Source: Thermoplasmata archaeon (GTDB taxonomy: Archaea > Thermoplasmatota > B47-G6). Taken from it: a DNA stretch of 8,057 nt. The DNA is taken from positions 1-8,057 of the forward strand of contig QMTU01000022.1 of NCBI GenBank assembly GCA_003663585.1, written 5' to 3'. How positions within the stretch are numbered: position 1 is the first letter of the stretch; each line of letters opens with the position of its first letter. A program made the position numbers and the translations under genes. The notes beneath the pieces were generated by a model. It was not told the DNA's origin. It searched no databases and was given only the letters and a program-made list of their open reading frames with translations. Positions 1 to 7,000 of this stretch are shown piece after piece.

Positions 1-28
1 GGCTCTGTGCTATCAGCAATAGCACTAC

Positions 29-53
29 CTATAAGGATAATAGAAAAGGTGAG
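29..53 (+). promoter_or_regulatory. Possible TATA element and Shine-Dalgarno site of the UPF0200 gene
   Basis: CTATAAGG at 29-36 is TATA-like and centred about 26 bases before ATG 58, which would suit a nearly leaderless transcript. GGTGAG at 48-53 is a good Shine-Dalgarno match. The two imply different transcript starts, and an upstream operon partner outside the window cannot be excluded. The ribosome site is the better supported of the two. Confidence 0.4.
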
Positions 54-57
54 ATCG

Positions 58-627
58 ATGAGAATAATAGCCATCGTGGGCTATCCAGGTGCTGGTAAAA
101 CTGAAGTCAGAAGACTCATGGAGGAGCTATATGGCTTAAAGGGGGTTGCAATGGGCGATGTTGTTAGGGCTTATGCAGAGAAGCTAGGAGTGCCGATGAC
201 TCCAGAGGAGATATCGAGGTTTGCCGATAACATGAGAAGGATACACGGTATGGACTACTGGGCCAGGAAGACAGTTGAATACATAAAGGAGCTGGCTAGA
301 GAGAGAAAGCTAGGTAGGACAGTTATTATTGATGGCGTTAGGAACATTGAGGAAATTGAGTACTTTAAGAGGGTGTTTGGAGAAAACTTAATAATTGTAT
401 GCGTTAATGCCCCTGAGGAAATCAGGCTTCAAAGGCTACTTGAAAGAGGCAGAAAAGATGATATAAAGACTATAGAGGACCTCAGGATGAGAGACGAAAT
501 AGAGAGATCTTGGGGACTAGATAGAGTAATAGGAATGGCTGACTATGTGATAGAAAATGTTGGAACTATAGAAGACCTGAAAAAAGCTGTAAAAGAGGTC
601 GTTGAGAGTATTCGCAGATCTCGTTGA
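58..627 (+). CDS. UPF0200 family P-loop nucleotide kinase-like protein
   Basis: A 189-residue soluble cytoplasmic protein of the archaeal UPF0200 group, related to dephospho-CoA kinase and adenylate kinase-like P-loop enzymes. Visible motifs: Walker A GYPGAGKT at residues 8-15, MGDVVR at 32-37 (a kinase-type substrate motif), IDGVRN at 91-96, an Arg/Asp lid-like RGRKDD at 130-135 and RDEIE at 145-149. These suggest ATP-dependent phosphotransfer to a small acceptor, but the substrate is not known. The archaeal dephospho-CoA kinase characterised so far belongs to another family (DUF359), so a CoA role should not be assumed. I chose ATG 58 because GGTGAG lies at 48-53, five bases upstream of the start when counted from GGTGA, and the P-loop then begins at the usual distance from the N-terminus. 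The frame is open back to the window edge, with a GTG at 7 that would add 17 residues unlike the family. The gene converges on the deaminase gene with a 14-base gap. Family call is firm; function is open. Confidence 0.9.
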   Translation: MRIIAIVGYPGAGKTEVRRLMEELYGLKGVAMGDVVRAYAEKLGVPMTPEEISRFADNMRRIHGMDYWARKTVEYIKELARERKLGRTVIIDGVRNIEEIEYFKRVFGENLIIVCVNAPEEIRLQRLLERGRKDDIKTIEDLRMRDEIERSWGLDRVIGMADYVIENVGTIEDLKKAVKEVVESIRRSR

Positions 628-641
628 TATTCAGATGATTT

Positions 642-1145
642 TCAGTAATGTTCTGAAACATTAGTCTCCATTAATGAGATCTTAAACTTAGGTTTGTACT
701 TCCTCACCTGTACATTGGACTTTTTGAATATAATCTCTGACGCTGGGTCAGGATAGCCCTCCGCATATACAAGCTCTGAGATCTCTGCGTTAACAATCAT
801 CTTTGCACAGATGATACATGGATAGTTTGTCACGTACATCGTTGCGCCTTTTATAGACACTCCAAAGACTGCAGCCTGGATAATGGCGTTTTGTTCTGCG
901 TGAAGTCCCCAGCAGAGCTCATGCCTAGAGCCTGAAGCCATGTTTAAAGCATCCCTTATGCATCCTATTTCAGAGCAGTGGGGAAAGCCCTTTGGTGGGC
1001 CATTATATCCTGTGGATAGTATTCTCCGATCCTTAACAATGACAGCGCCAACCCTCCTCCTAAGGCACTTACTCCTCTGAGCAACTAGGTATGCTATCTG
1101 CATGAAGTACTCGTCCCAACTTATTTCTTCAGGACTTATTGGCAT
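642..1145 (-). CDS. Deoxycytidylate (dCMP) deaminase, ComEB-type
   Basis: A 167-residue zinc-dependent deaminase of the cytidine/deoxycytidylate deaminase superfamily, expected to convert dCMP to dUMP and ammonia in the cytoplasm, supplying the precursor of dTMP. The catalytic zinc site is complete: HAEQNAI at residues 82-88 gives the His ligand (82) and the catalytic Glu (84), and PCIIC at 109-113 gives the two Cys ligands (110, 113). The N-terminal stretch with SKCLRRRVGAVIV and STGYNGPPKG matches the dCMP deaminase subgroup. Further Cys and His residues (27, 57, 62, 75, 78) could bind a second, structural zinc as in phage T4 dCMP deaminase; that is inference. Length is normal. The ATG is preceded on the minus strand by GAAGGTG (1151-1157) at five bases. 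The gene is monocistronic, convergent with the gene on its left and divergent from UPF0201. Deamination of another cytosine compound is possible but less likely. Confidence 0.92.
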   Translation of the reverse strand: MPISPEEISWDEYFMQIAYLVAQRSKCLRRRVGAVIVKDRRILSTGYNGPPKGFPHCSEIGCIRDALNMASGSRHELCWGLHAEQNAIIQAAVFGVSIKGATMYVTNYPCIICAKMIVNAEISELVYAEGYPDPASEIIFKKSNVQVRKYKPKFKISLMETNVSEHY

Positions 1146-1158
1146 GCAAACACCTTCA

Positions 1159-1196
1159 TTATGAGATTATTAAATAATGCCAGCCTAATCTCATAA
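1159..1196. repeat. Perfect 11-bp inverted repeat around the deaminase promoter
   Basis: TTATGAGATTA at 1159-1169 is repeated as its exact reverse complement TAATCTCATAA at 1186-1196, with a 16-base spacer. Just outside, ACCTT (1152-1156) and AAGGT (1195-1199) are also complementary but out of step by a few bases. The arms bracket the TATA-like run of the minus-strand deaminase gene, and the left arm lies just upstream of its ribosome site. This is the arrangement of an operator for a dimeric regulator; an RNA hairpin in a leader is the alternative. The repeat is directly visible, its role is inferred. Confidence 0.6.
1168..1174 (-). promoter_or_regulatory. TATA box candidate of the dCMP deaminase gene
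   Basis: On the minus strand TTTAATA lies inside an A/T-only run (1166-1178), about 26 bases upstream of the deaminase ATG at 1145. At normal archaeal spacing transcription would begin almost at the start codon, although a Shine-Dalgarno-like GAAGGTG sits between. The box overlaps the left arm of an inverted repeat listed separately. Confidence 0.4.
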
Positions 1197-1347
1197 GGTT
1201 TCATGCGAGAGTACAATGGGAGATGTTTGATGTTTATCGAATGTCGTATAAGCTTATTTAGGTAGAGGGAGAGAAAACATTATTAAGTGTATTAGTTAGC
1301 TTAGATTGTAAGGCTTGCTGATATGAATCGAGCTCGCGTGGTGCAAA
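1197..1347 (+). promoter_or_regulatory. Leader region of the UPF0201 gene with TATA-like and Shine-Dalgarno sites
   Basis: This stretch has no convincing gene. TATA-like sequences occur at 1247-1260 (a perfect 10-bp palindrome ATAAGCTTAT at 1248-1257 followed by TTTA) and at 1279-1286 (ATTATTAA region), giving possible leaders of roughly 65 or 40 bases. GGTG at 1340-1343 lies four bases before ATG 1348 and is the likely ribosome site. A 20-codon frame at 1203-1265 is probably chance. I see no tRNA, box C/D pattern or T-run terminator. Confidence 0.4.
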
Positions 1348-1773
1348 ATGAGGGTTAAAATTAGGGTGCCATTAAACCCCACAGAGGATGAGGAAAAGGT
1401 AAAAAATGCGATATTAAACATATTCCCAGATGCCGTTATGAGGACGGAGGGAGAGTATATAATCGCTGAGACAAATAACCTAAGAACCCTAAAGGAACTC
1501 TTGGAGAAGCAAAGAATAAGGGACACTGCCAGAGACGTCCTTATGACCTCCATTGTGGGCAATCACATAGTATTTAAGATTAATAAACAAGTTGCTACAG
1601 TAGGTAGAGTTAATTTCTCTGTCACAGAGGGCCCTCTTGGCGACATAGAAGTTGACATAGAGGCTGAGGAGGGGGAGAACGTTAACGAGATCATTAACTA
1701 CATTGCGCCCTCAACACTTCCTCCTGGCGTTGAGCCCAGAAGACTATCAGACGATGAGCTGCTTGAGCTTTAG
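1348..1773 (+). CDS. UPF0201 family protein, RNA-binding-like fold
   Basis: A 141-residue protein of the archaea-only UPF0201 family (COG1931). Recognised from the N-terminal block NPTEDEEKVKNAILNIF (residues 10-26), IRDTAR (57-62), the hallmark FKINKQVA (76-83) and PLGDIEV (96-102), followed by a proline-containing acidic tail. Length is normal for the family. Structures of family members resemble RNA-binding proteins of ribosomal L5 type, but as I recall the structural study considered actual RNA binding unlikely, so the role is open. There are no catalytic motifs, signal peptide or membrane segment. The start is well fixed: ATG 1348 follows GGTG at four bases, and an in-frame TGA at 1324 excludes a longer protein. 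The gene converges on RNase Z with a 22-base gap. In Sulfolobales this family is, from memory, next to the UPF0200 gene, also present here just beyond the deaminase gene. Family call is firm. Confidence 0.9.
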   Translation: MRVKIRVPLNPTEDEEKVKNAILNIFPDAVMRTEGEYIIAETNNLRTLKELLEKQRIRDTARDVLMTSIVGNHIVFKINKQVATVGRVNFSVTEGPLGDIEVDIEAEEGENVNEIINYIAPSTLPPGVEPRRLSDDELLEL

Positions 1774-1795
1774 TGAGTTTAACGTATTTACTACC

Positions 1796-2773
1796 TTAAA
1801 GGTGAGACCTTCTTGGCGGTAAATTGTAAATTACTCTTTCTGACCCTATTTCTATATATTTTCTTGGAACCCTAAAGAACGTGAGATCTCTTGAAAGAGC
1901 CGTTCTTGGAAATATCTCTCTTGCTTCTTTTAGAAGTATTGTTTCATCCTTTATTCTTGGACTATAATGGAACAGAAAGAGGAAATCTACACCAGCTTTG
2001 AGTGCTATTTTTGCAGCATCTTTAGCAGTTGAGTGTCCGTACTCTACAGCGACATCTCTGAGATCCTCTGAGTACGCTGAGTCGTGAATTAGAACACGTG
2101 CTCCCTTTGAAAACTTAATCATGTCCTCTGTTGGTCTTGTGTCTCCAGAGTATACTACAGATCTGGGTATTATGCGATACTTAGCGACTTCTTCAGGATA
2201 TAATACAGAGCTCTCTCTGTGAATAGGCTCTCCCATGCTTAGCCTTTTTATCTCTACACTATCAAGGTTCTTAAGCGCTTTGATCTTCTGCTGATCTAAC
2301 TTATATTTTGGCGCTATCTCCTCTATTCTTACAGAAATAGCCTCACAGTCATGATCTGAGGGTCCGAAGAGCATAATATATTTGTCAAGCCTAATTGAAT
2401 CTCCGCTAGAGACCTCCTTTATTAGTATCCTATAGGACGGGTAGTATGGAAAAGCGCTGACAAGACCCTTAATGAACCTAGCAGTACCTCTTGGGCCAAT
2501 TATACATAGGTCTCTCCTCCTATCATAAAGGGCCATTGTATGTAAAAGGCTTGGAAGGCCAAAGACGTGATCCCCATGAATGTGCGTGAGAATAACATAC
2601 TTAATCTTGAGCGTGCTTATGCCAAAGTGAAAGAGCCCACGCACACAGCCCTCACCGCAGTCCATAAGAAGAAAGTCAGAGTCCAATTTTACTGCTATAC
2701 TTGGTGGCGAGTGCCTTTCAGTAGGATGGGTTCCTCCAACACCTATAAAGAATATTTTAAACTCGTTCAGCAA
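1796..2773 (-). CDS. rnz: Ribonuclease Z (tRNA 3' endonuclease)
   Basis: A metallo-beta-lactamase-fold endonuclease, 325 residues from TTG 2773, that cuts pre-tRNA after the discriminator base to create the 3' end for CCA addition. Numbered from that start, the zinc site is complete: THIHGDH (63-69, with His64, His66, Asp68 and His69), His141 in SDHDC, the bridging Asp211 in YSGDTRP, and His269 in FHYSPR. HDSAY (230-234) and GHST (246-249, His247) are typical RNase Z motifs, separating it from other family members. Length is normal for the short, single-domain form. A GTG at 2782 gives three more residues and overlaps the upstream stop as GTGA, but it has no ribosome site and itself lies within AAGGGTGA (2779-2786), five bases before TTG 2773. 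I therefore prefer TTG. It is the second gene of an operon with the tRNA G10 methyltransferase, so both products act on tRNA. Product certain, start less so. Confidence 0.93.
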   Translation of the reverse strand: MLNEFKIFFIGVGGTHPTERHSPPSIAVKLDSDFLLMDCGEGCVRGLFHFGISTLKIKYVILTHIHGDHVFGLPSLLHTMALYDRRRDLCIIGPRGTARFIKGLVSAFPYYPSYRILIKEVSSGDSIRLDKYIMLFGPSDHDCEAISVRIEEIAPKYKLDQQKIKALKNLDSVEIKRLSMGEPIHRESSVLYPEEVAKYRIIPRSVVYSGDTRPTEDMIKFSKGARVLIHDSAYSEDLRDVAVEYGHSTAKDAAKIALKAGVDFLFLFHYSPRIKDETILLKEAREIFPRTALSRDLTFFRVPRKYIEIGSERVIYNLPPRRSHL

Positions 2774-2778
2774 GAACG

Positions 2779-2786
2779 TCACCCTT
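2779..2786 (-). promoter_or_regulatory. Shine-Dalgarno site of RNase Z overlapping the upstream stop codon
   Basis: Minus-strand AAGGGTGA contains GGTGA (2783-2779), five bases before TTG 2773. Its final TGA (2781-2779) is the stop codon of the methyltransferase gene. This favours translational coupling: ribosomes finishing the first protein are placed on the ribosome site of the second. It also argues against GTG 2782 as the start, because that codon is inside the site. Confidence 0.6.
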
Positions 2787-3834
2787 GGACGTTTTTATAT
2801 ATTCCTATATGCCTTGTGAGAGACTTGTGTACCCTGTAAGAGACTACTGAGATGAGCCTCATGTACTTAGCTCCTATTTTATAGTGATAATGAGGATCCG
2901 AAAAGCACACAACGGCATACCTTCCTCTCTTAAGGACCTCCCTAAACACGGCAAATGATTCATGATAGAGCTTTTCTAGACTTTCTCCGTATGTAGATGC
3001 TGCTCTTCCATAGGGAGGATCGCATACTATGGCATCTACTTCACTGAAGTAATTATTGATCTCACGCACATCGCATTTCACAATTTTTTCAGGCTTTATG
3101 CCGAAATATTCAAGGTTTTTTAGTGTTCCTATGATCATTTCATCGCTTATGTCGCTTCCCAGAACTCTCATGCCCATGAGGCCAGCTTCTACAAGGATAG
3201 CACCTGTTCCACAGAATGGATCGAGCACTCTGTCACCTTCTCTAACCCTGGCCATGTTAATCATGGCCTTTGCAATCCTAGGGTCCATACTTACTGGCTT
3301 GGAGTATGGTCTCCTACTTGGGCGCCTTGTAAGCATTTTATCAGCTCGAAACTCTCTAGGAATTCCTAAGATAATTTTATTGGACATGTAAACGTGAAGT
3401 ATGATATCCGGAGATGAAAAATTGACCTTTGCATCACTATTTGCTAAAATTATTTCCCCTATCCTTTTTGAGAGGCTCACTGAGTCAACGATCCTTGACC
3501 AAGTGGAACCAAACTTAAAAACTCGTACATAAAACTTCCTTCCTGAGAATATGTGGGATATTTTTTTAACCCTTTCTATGACCTCGTTTATACTGCTATA
3601 TATTCCAAGAAACTCTGAGAGAATTTTTATCAGAGAAAACCTGTGTCCTACCCTAATGTCTCTAAGGTCCTCTGTCTCGAGGATACCTACATATGAGTCT
3701 TTGTATATTATCCTATATTTTATGTTATACCCCTCTAAAATGCCCTTTACCTCCTCAAGTGAGACGTCAGGAAGATCCCCTGAAAATACTATCACGTACT
3801 TTCTATGGCTTCTCTGCTGACATATCTCCGACAT
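2779..3834 (-). CDS. tRNA (guanine(10)-N2)-dimethyltransferase, Trm-G10 type
   Basis: An S-adenosylmethionine-dependent methyltransferase of COG1041, expected to make m2G and m2,2G at position 10 of tRNA. From the ATG at 3834 it has 351 residues. An N-terminal THUMP-type RNA-binding region spans roughly 60-158; the linker RRPSRRP (170-176) and PVSMDPRIAKAMINMA (180-195) are family landmarks. The Rossmann domain has motif I LDPFCGTGAILVEA (204-217), acidic motif II near SDIS (227-230), Asp255 for adenine binding and catalytic DPPYG (272-276). The C-terminal KSLTRHIGIY is also typical. The longest frame begins at GTG 3882, but a TATA box lies inside that extension and points to a leaderless start at ATG 3834. 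ATG 3843, with GGGTG eight bases upstream, is the other option. It is first in an operon with RNase Z, five bases from that gene's preferred start. Function is inferred from strong family motifs. Confidence 0.9.
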   Translation of the reverse strand: MSEICQQRSHRKYVIVFSGDLPDVSLEEVKGILEGYNIKYRIIYKDSYVGILETEDLRDIRVGHRFSLIKILSEFLGIYSSINEVIERVKKISHIFSGRKFYVRVFKFGSTWSRIVDSVSLSKRIGEIILANSDAKVNFSSPDIILHVYMSNKIILGIPREFRADKMLTRRPSRRPYSKPVSMDPRIAKAMINMARVREGDRVLDPFCGTGAILVEAGLMGMRVLGSDISDEMIIGTLKNLEYFGIKPEKIVKCDVREINNYFSEVDAIVCDPPYGRAASTYGESLEKLYHESFAVFREVLKRGRYAVVCFSDPHYHYKIGAKYMRLISVVSYRVHKSLTRHIGIYKNVQG

Positions 3835-3855
3835 GGAGGACATTGAAATAGCACC

Positions 3856-3863
3856 CTTATATA
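3856..3863 (-). promoter_or_regulatory. TATA box of the trm-G10/RNase Z operon
   Basis: Minus-strand TATATAAG (3863 down to 3856) is a near-ideal archaeal TATA element. Its centre is about 26 bases from the A of ATG 3834, which fits a leaderless mRNA beginning at that codon. It lies within the coding extension that would exist if GTG 3882 were used, which argues against that start. Confidence 0.55.
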
Positions 3864-3928
3864 GGCCTTGATTTGGGCACACTACATGTGGAAGTCCCTG
3901 ACCTCAAATATATCGCAAGAAGTGATAA

Positions 3929-3937
3929 CTTAAATAA
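3929..3937 (+). promoter_or_regulatory. TATA box candidate of the protease gene
   Basis: CTTAAATAA at 3929-3937 would place the transcript start near 3960, giving a leader of about 42 bases that includes the Shine-Dalgarno site. A second candidate, CTTTATCTA at 3952-3960, would give a leader of about 20 bases. The region between 3864 and 4001 thus serves as a divergent promoter for the tRNA operon (minus) and the protease (plus). Confidence 0.45.
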
Positions 3938-3967
3938 CCCCTATTACAATACTTTATCTATAGTGGC

Positions 3968-4000
3968 ATGACTATGGTATGCAAACCTAAGGTGAAATAG
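3968..4000 (+). other. Possible 10-codon upstream mini-ORF before the protease
   Basis: ATG 3968 opens a frame encoding MTMVCKPKVK that ends with TAG at 3998-4000, one base before the protease ATG. Its last codons contain the protease ribosome site AAGGTGA (3989-3995). It has no ribosome site of its own, but if transcription starts near 3960 it would lie only eight bases from the 5' end and could be read leaderlessly. It may be chance. Confidence 0.2.
3989..3995 (+). promoter_or_regulatory. Shine-Dalgarno site of the protease gene
   Basis: AAGGTGA, six bases before ATG 4002, is the strongest ribosome site in the window and fixes the start of the protease. A positively charged n-region followed by a hydrophobic core begins right after this ATG, as expected for an exported protein. 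Confidence 0.7.
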
Positions 4001-4001
4001 C

Positions 4002-7000
4002 ATGAGTCGCTGGAGAAGGCTAATAGCTGTAGTTCTAGTTCTAGCAATAGTTGCTTCCTCATTAGTCAGCATGGCGCCAGCGTTTACTTATTCTGGAGGT
4101 ACAGCGACTGGCAGCGTTTCTCAAGAAAATACTTTGAATACGCTGATTACAGGGGAATGGCACTGGTACTATTTCATAGGTGATGACCTGTCAAAGCTAG
4201 CAATGCTTCTTAAGATGAATGGCCTATCAGAGGACCTAATAAATGCTGTTAAGGCTGTAAACGCTGGAAAGGTTCCAATAAAAGCCATAAGATTATATGT
4301 CCCAGACACAATAGCACTAAAGGCTCAAAAGCTTGACGGAATATTCTACGTTAGCAAGATCATAGAGCCAACAGTTGCAGGATACGTAAAGATGAAACCA
4401 AAGGGAGAAGTTCCACAAACATTCTTCACTAAGTATCTCCAAGGAGCATATGACGTATGGGAGGACTTTGGATACACGGGAGAGGGAGTTAAAGTAGCTG
4501 TCGTAGACAGTGGTGTTGACTTTGCAAACCCAGGATTATATGGCACCTGGGCAGTAGATCCTAACACTGGATGGCCAATAGCATTTGACCCAATGTCACT
4601 TGAGCTCTATCAGTTCTATGGAGCATACGGATTTGGCGTTGGAGTTCCAGTAGGATCTAGATATGCGTACAGCCACTATGCTGACACATCAGATGTTGTT
4701 AAGGCATCTGATGGCAAGGTCGTGTGGTATAACCTATATCTAAAGGAGAACGTTACATACATACTTGCTGATGAGAACCTTGATCCAGATGGTGAATACC
4801 ACATAGGACTTCACCCAGACAACTCATATATAGCAATGGGAATCACGAGTGAGCCATTTACAGTTCTAGTTGTTGACTCAGAGACTATATATGTTGACCT
4901 CAACCTGGATCACAAGTTTGAGCCTGAGGAGAAGGTCACAAAGGAGAAGCCCATAGCGTTCCTAGATCTCGACAATGACGGGATGCCTGATGTCTCATCA
5001 GGACTTGTGTACTTCATTGCAGATGGAGAAAGCCCAATACCGTTCTCAGATGTCCTATTTGGAGATATGGCCAAGATCCCACCAGCTCTAAGCCTTGTTG
5101 CGTTCATGTATGCACCAGCAACTGAATACGGAAGCGACCACGGCACTCTCTGTGCTGCTGCAGTAGTAGGCAATCCTGATTTAGGAATAGCCTCTGGAAT
5201 GGCACCAGGAGCTAAGATAATTGCTGTTGGTAACTTCTACGTAGGAAACGTGTACTGGTCACTAATATACACTGTCTATGGAAATGATGGAAAGATTGGC
5301 ACGGCAGATGATCCACAAGTAGTTTCAATGTCATTTGGAAACTCATGGTATCCCAACCCTGGTTGGGACTACTACTCAAGGTTCTATGATTACATAGCTC
5401 GCATACTTAACCCCACAACGACATATGTTGCTGCTGCAGCTAACGATGGTATAGGACTTGGCACTGTTACACCACCAGGGTCTGCACCCGCAATAGTTAC
5501 TGCAGGAGCTGCAACAGAGTTCTGGTACTATGACACGTACCAGAGAATGAACAGCTATTATGCATGGCTAGCAGGAATGCCTGGATATTATGTGATCACA
5601 CCACCTTATGGCCAGATAATATTCTTCTCATCAAGAGGTCCAACGGCCATAGGACAGATCAAGCCAGATGTCACCTCAGTAGGAGCTTGGGCAACAGGAT
5701 ACACGCCAGTGTGGGAAGGCCTCTATGGAATATGGGGTGGAACGTCGCTTGCAACTCCTCTCACAGCAGGTATAACTGCTCTTGTCTATGAGGCATATAA
5801 GGACAAGCACGGAACATGGCCAACGAATGACCTCGTTAAAGACATACTCAAGAGCGCAGCTGAGGATCAAGGATATCCAGGAGTGTTCCAGGGAGCTGGA
5901 TTCCTTAACGCGTACAATGCAGTTAAGATAGCTACAGAGACTGATGGCACGCTTATAAGGCCAACAACAATGCAGATAGGAGAGACTGACTATCCAGCAT
6001 TCCTGAACTACCTTAAGCCAGGAGAGAGTGTCACTAAGGAGATCACAATAACGAACTACGGAGATACGAAGACTTATGTGATATACGCAGGATATTACAC
6101 GCTTATCGATGAGAAGACACATCCGATAAAGATCAACATTGCAGGAGAGCAGCTCGCTGAGTCTGCTATTACGTGGGATCTCTACCCATACATGGTCAAG
6201 GTTAACCTGAACCCAGACACGAGGTTCGTCATTGCACGCGTTGACGTGCCAGCGGACATATATGATCCAGAGAACGACGGAAAGGCCAACAACAGGTACT
6301 CAGTAGCTGCATACTACTGGTTCGATCTTGATGGCGATGGCGTTGCATTTGCAGACATAGATGGTGATGGCGTAATAACGGGACCTGTTGACGTAAATGG
6401 AGATGGCATAATAGACTCCAATGAGCCTCGTGGAGAGCTTGACTTTACTTGGTACGATGCAAACAACGATGGAAAGATGCAAACAAGCGAGATAACCTTC
6501 GAGATCATGAGAGCAGACTATGCCGTATACTGGGCGGAGAGCGTTGCTGTAACCATAGGAGTTCCGACACAGTGGCTTGAGATGCATGCTGAGGAGCTAG
6601 GCGTGACTAACTACGGACTTATAATTGGAGTAGCTCATGGATACTGGAACGGATCAACAAGCATAGATGGAAAGACAATTACCCTCACTATAGAGCAGTA
6701 CGGAATCAGCATGCCCGACAACGTGCCACAGGTTGAGGTAACGCCATCAGTAACGCTCTCTTCAGGAGAGAGCGCAACAATAGACGTTACTGTTAACGTG
6801 CCTGAGGGAGTAGTACCCGGATTCTATGAGCCAATGATATTCGTAGAGGCATATGATGAAAACGGATCACTAGTGGAGCTTCACTCAATTCCAATTGCAG
6901 TCAACGTTGTGCCAACAACAGAGGACTACATAAAGATATCACCCGCAGATGAGAAGACGTTCTACAGGAACACCGCAATGTACGCTGCTGCTGAGACGAA

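Noticed and set aside
7..57. GTG start giving a 17-residue N-terminal extension of the UPF0200 protein
   Set aside because: It has no visible ribosome site within the window and would move the P-loop away from the N-terminus, whereas ATG 58 has GGTGAG at proper spacing.
625..644. Terminator between the convergent UPF0200 and deaminase genes
   Set aside because: The 14-base gap has only short T-runs and no stem-loop; transcripts from both sides probably overlap, but nothing definite can be marked. The same holds for 1774-1795.
1203..1265. 20-codon frame in the UPF0201 leader, with AAGGT a few bases upstream
   Set aside because: The spacing is short, the peptide has no recognisable character, and the AAGGT belongs to the inverted-repeat region. 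Too little to call a gene.
1296..1562. Minus-strand 88-codon frame overlapping the UPF0201 gene
   Set aside because: The plus-strand protein has clear family motifs across the overlap; the minus-strand product is hydrophobic, low in information and without a start signal.
2567..3820. Plus-strand open frames at 2567-2839, 3056-3391 and 3551-3820
   Set aside because: They lie opposite the RNase Z and methyltransferase genes, whose catalytic motifs are intact, and none has a Shine-Dalgarno site or family resemblance that I can see.
5676..6122. 148-codon open frame on the minus strand inside the protease
   Set aside because: It lies wholly opposite a strongly supported coding region, and its Cys/Ser-rich protein has no recognisable motif and no ribosome site. 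It is a shadow of the protease's codon preference. The smaller opposite-strand frames at 4346-4567, 4910-5173, 6300-6587, 6314-6508 and 6901-7143 and the plus-strand frame at 5564-5791 are rejected for the same reason.
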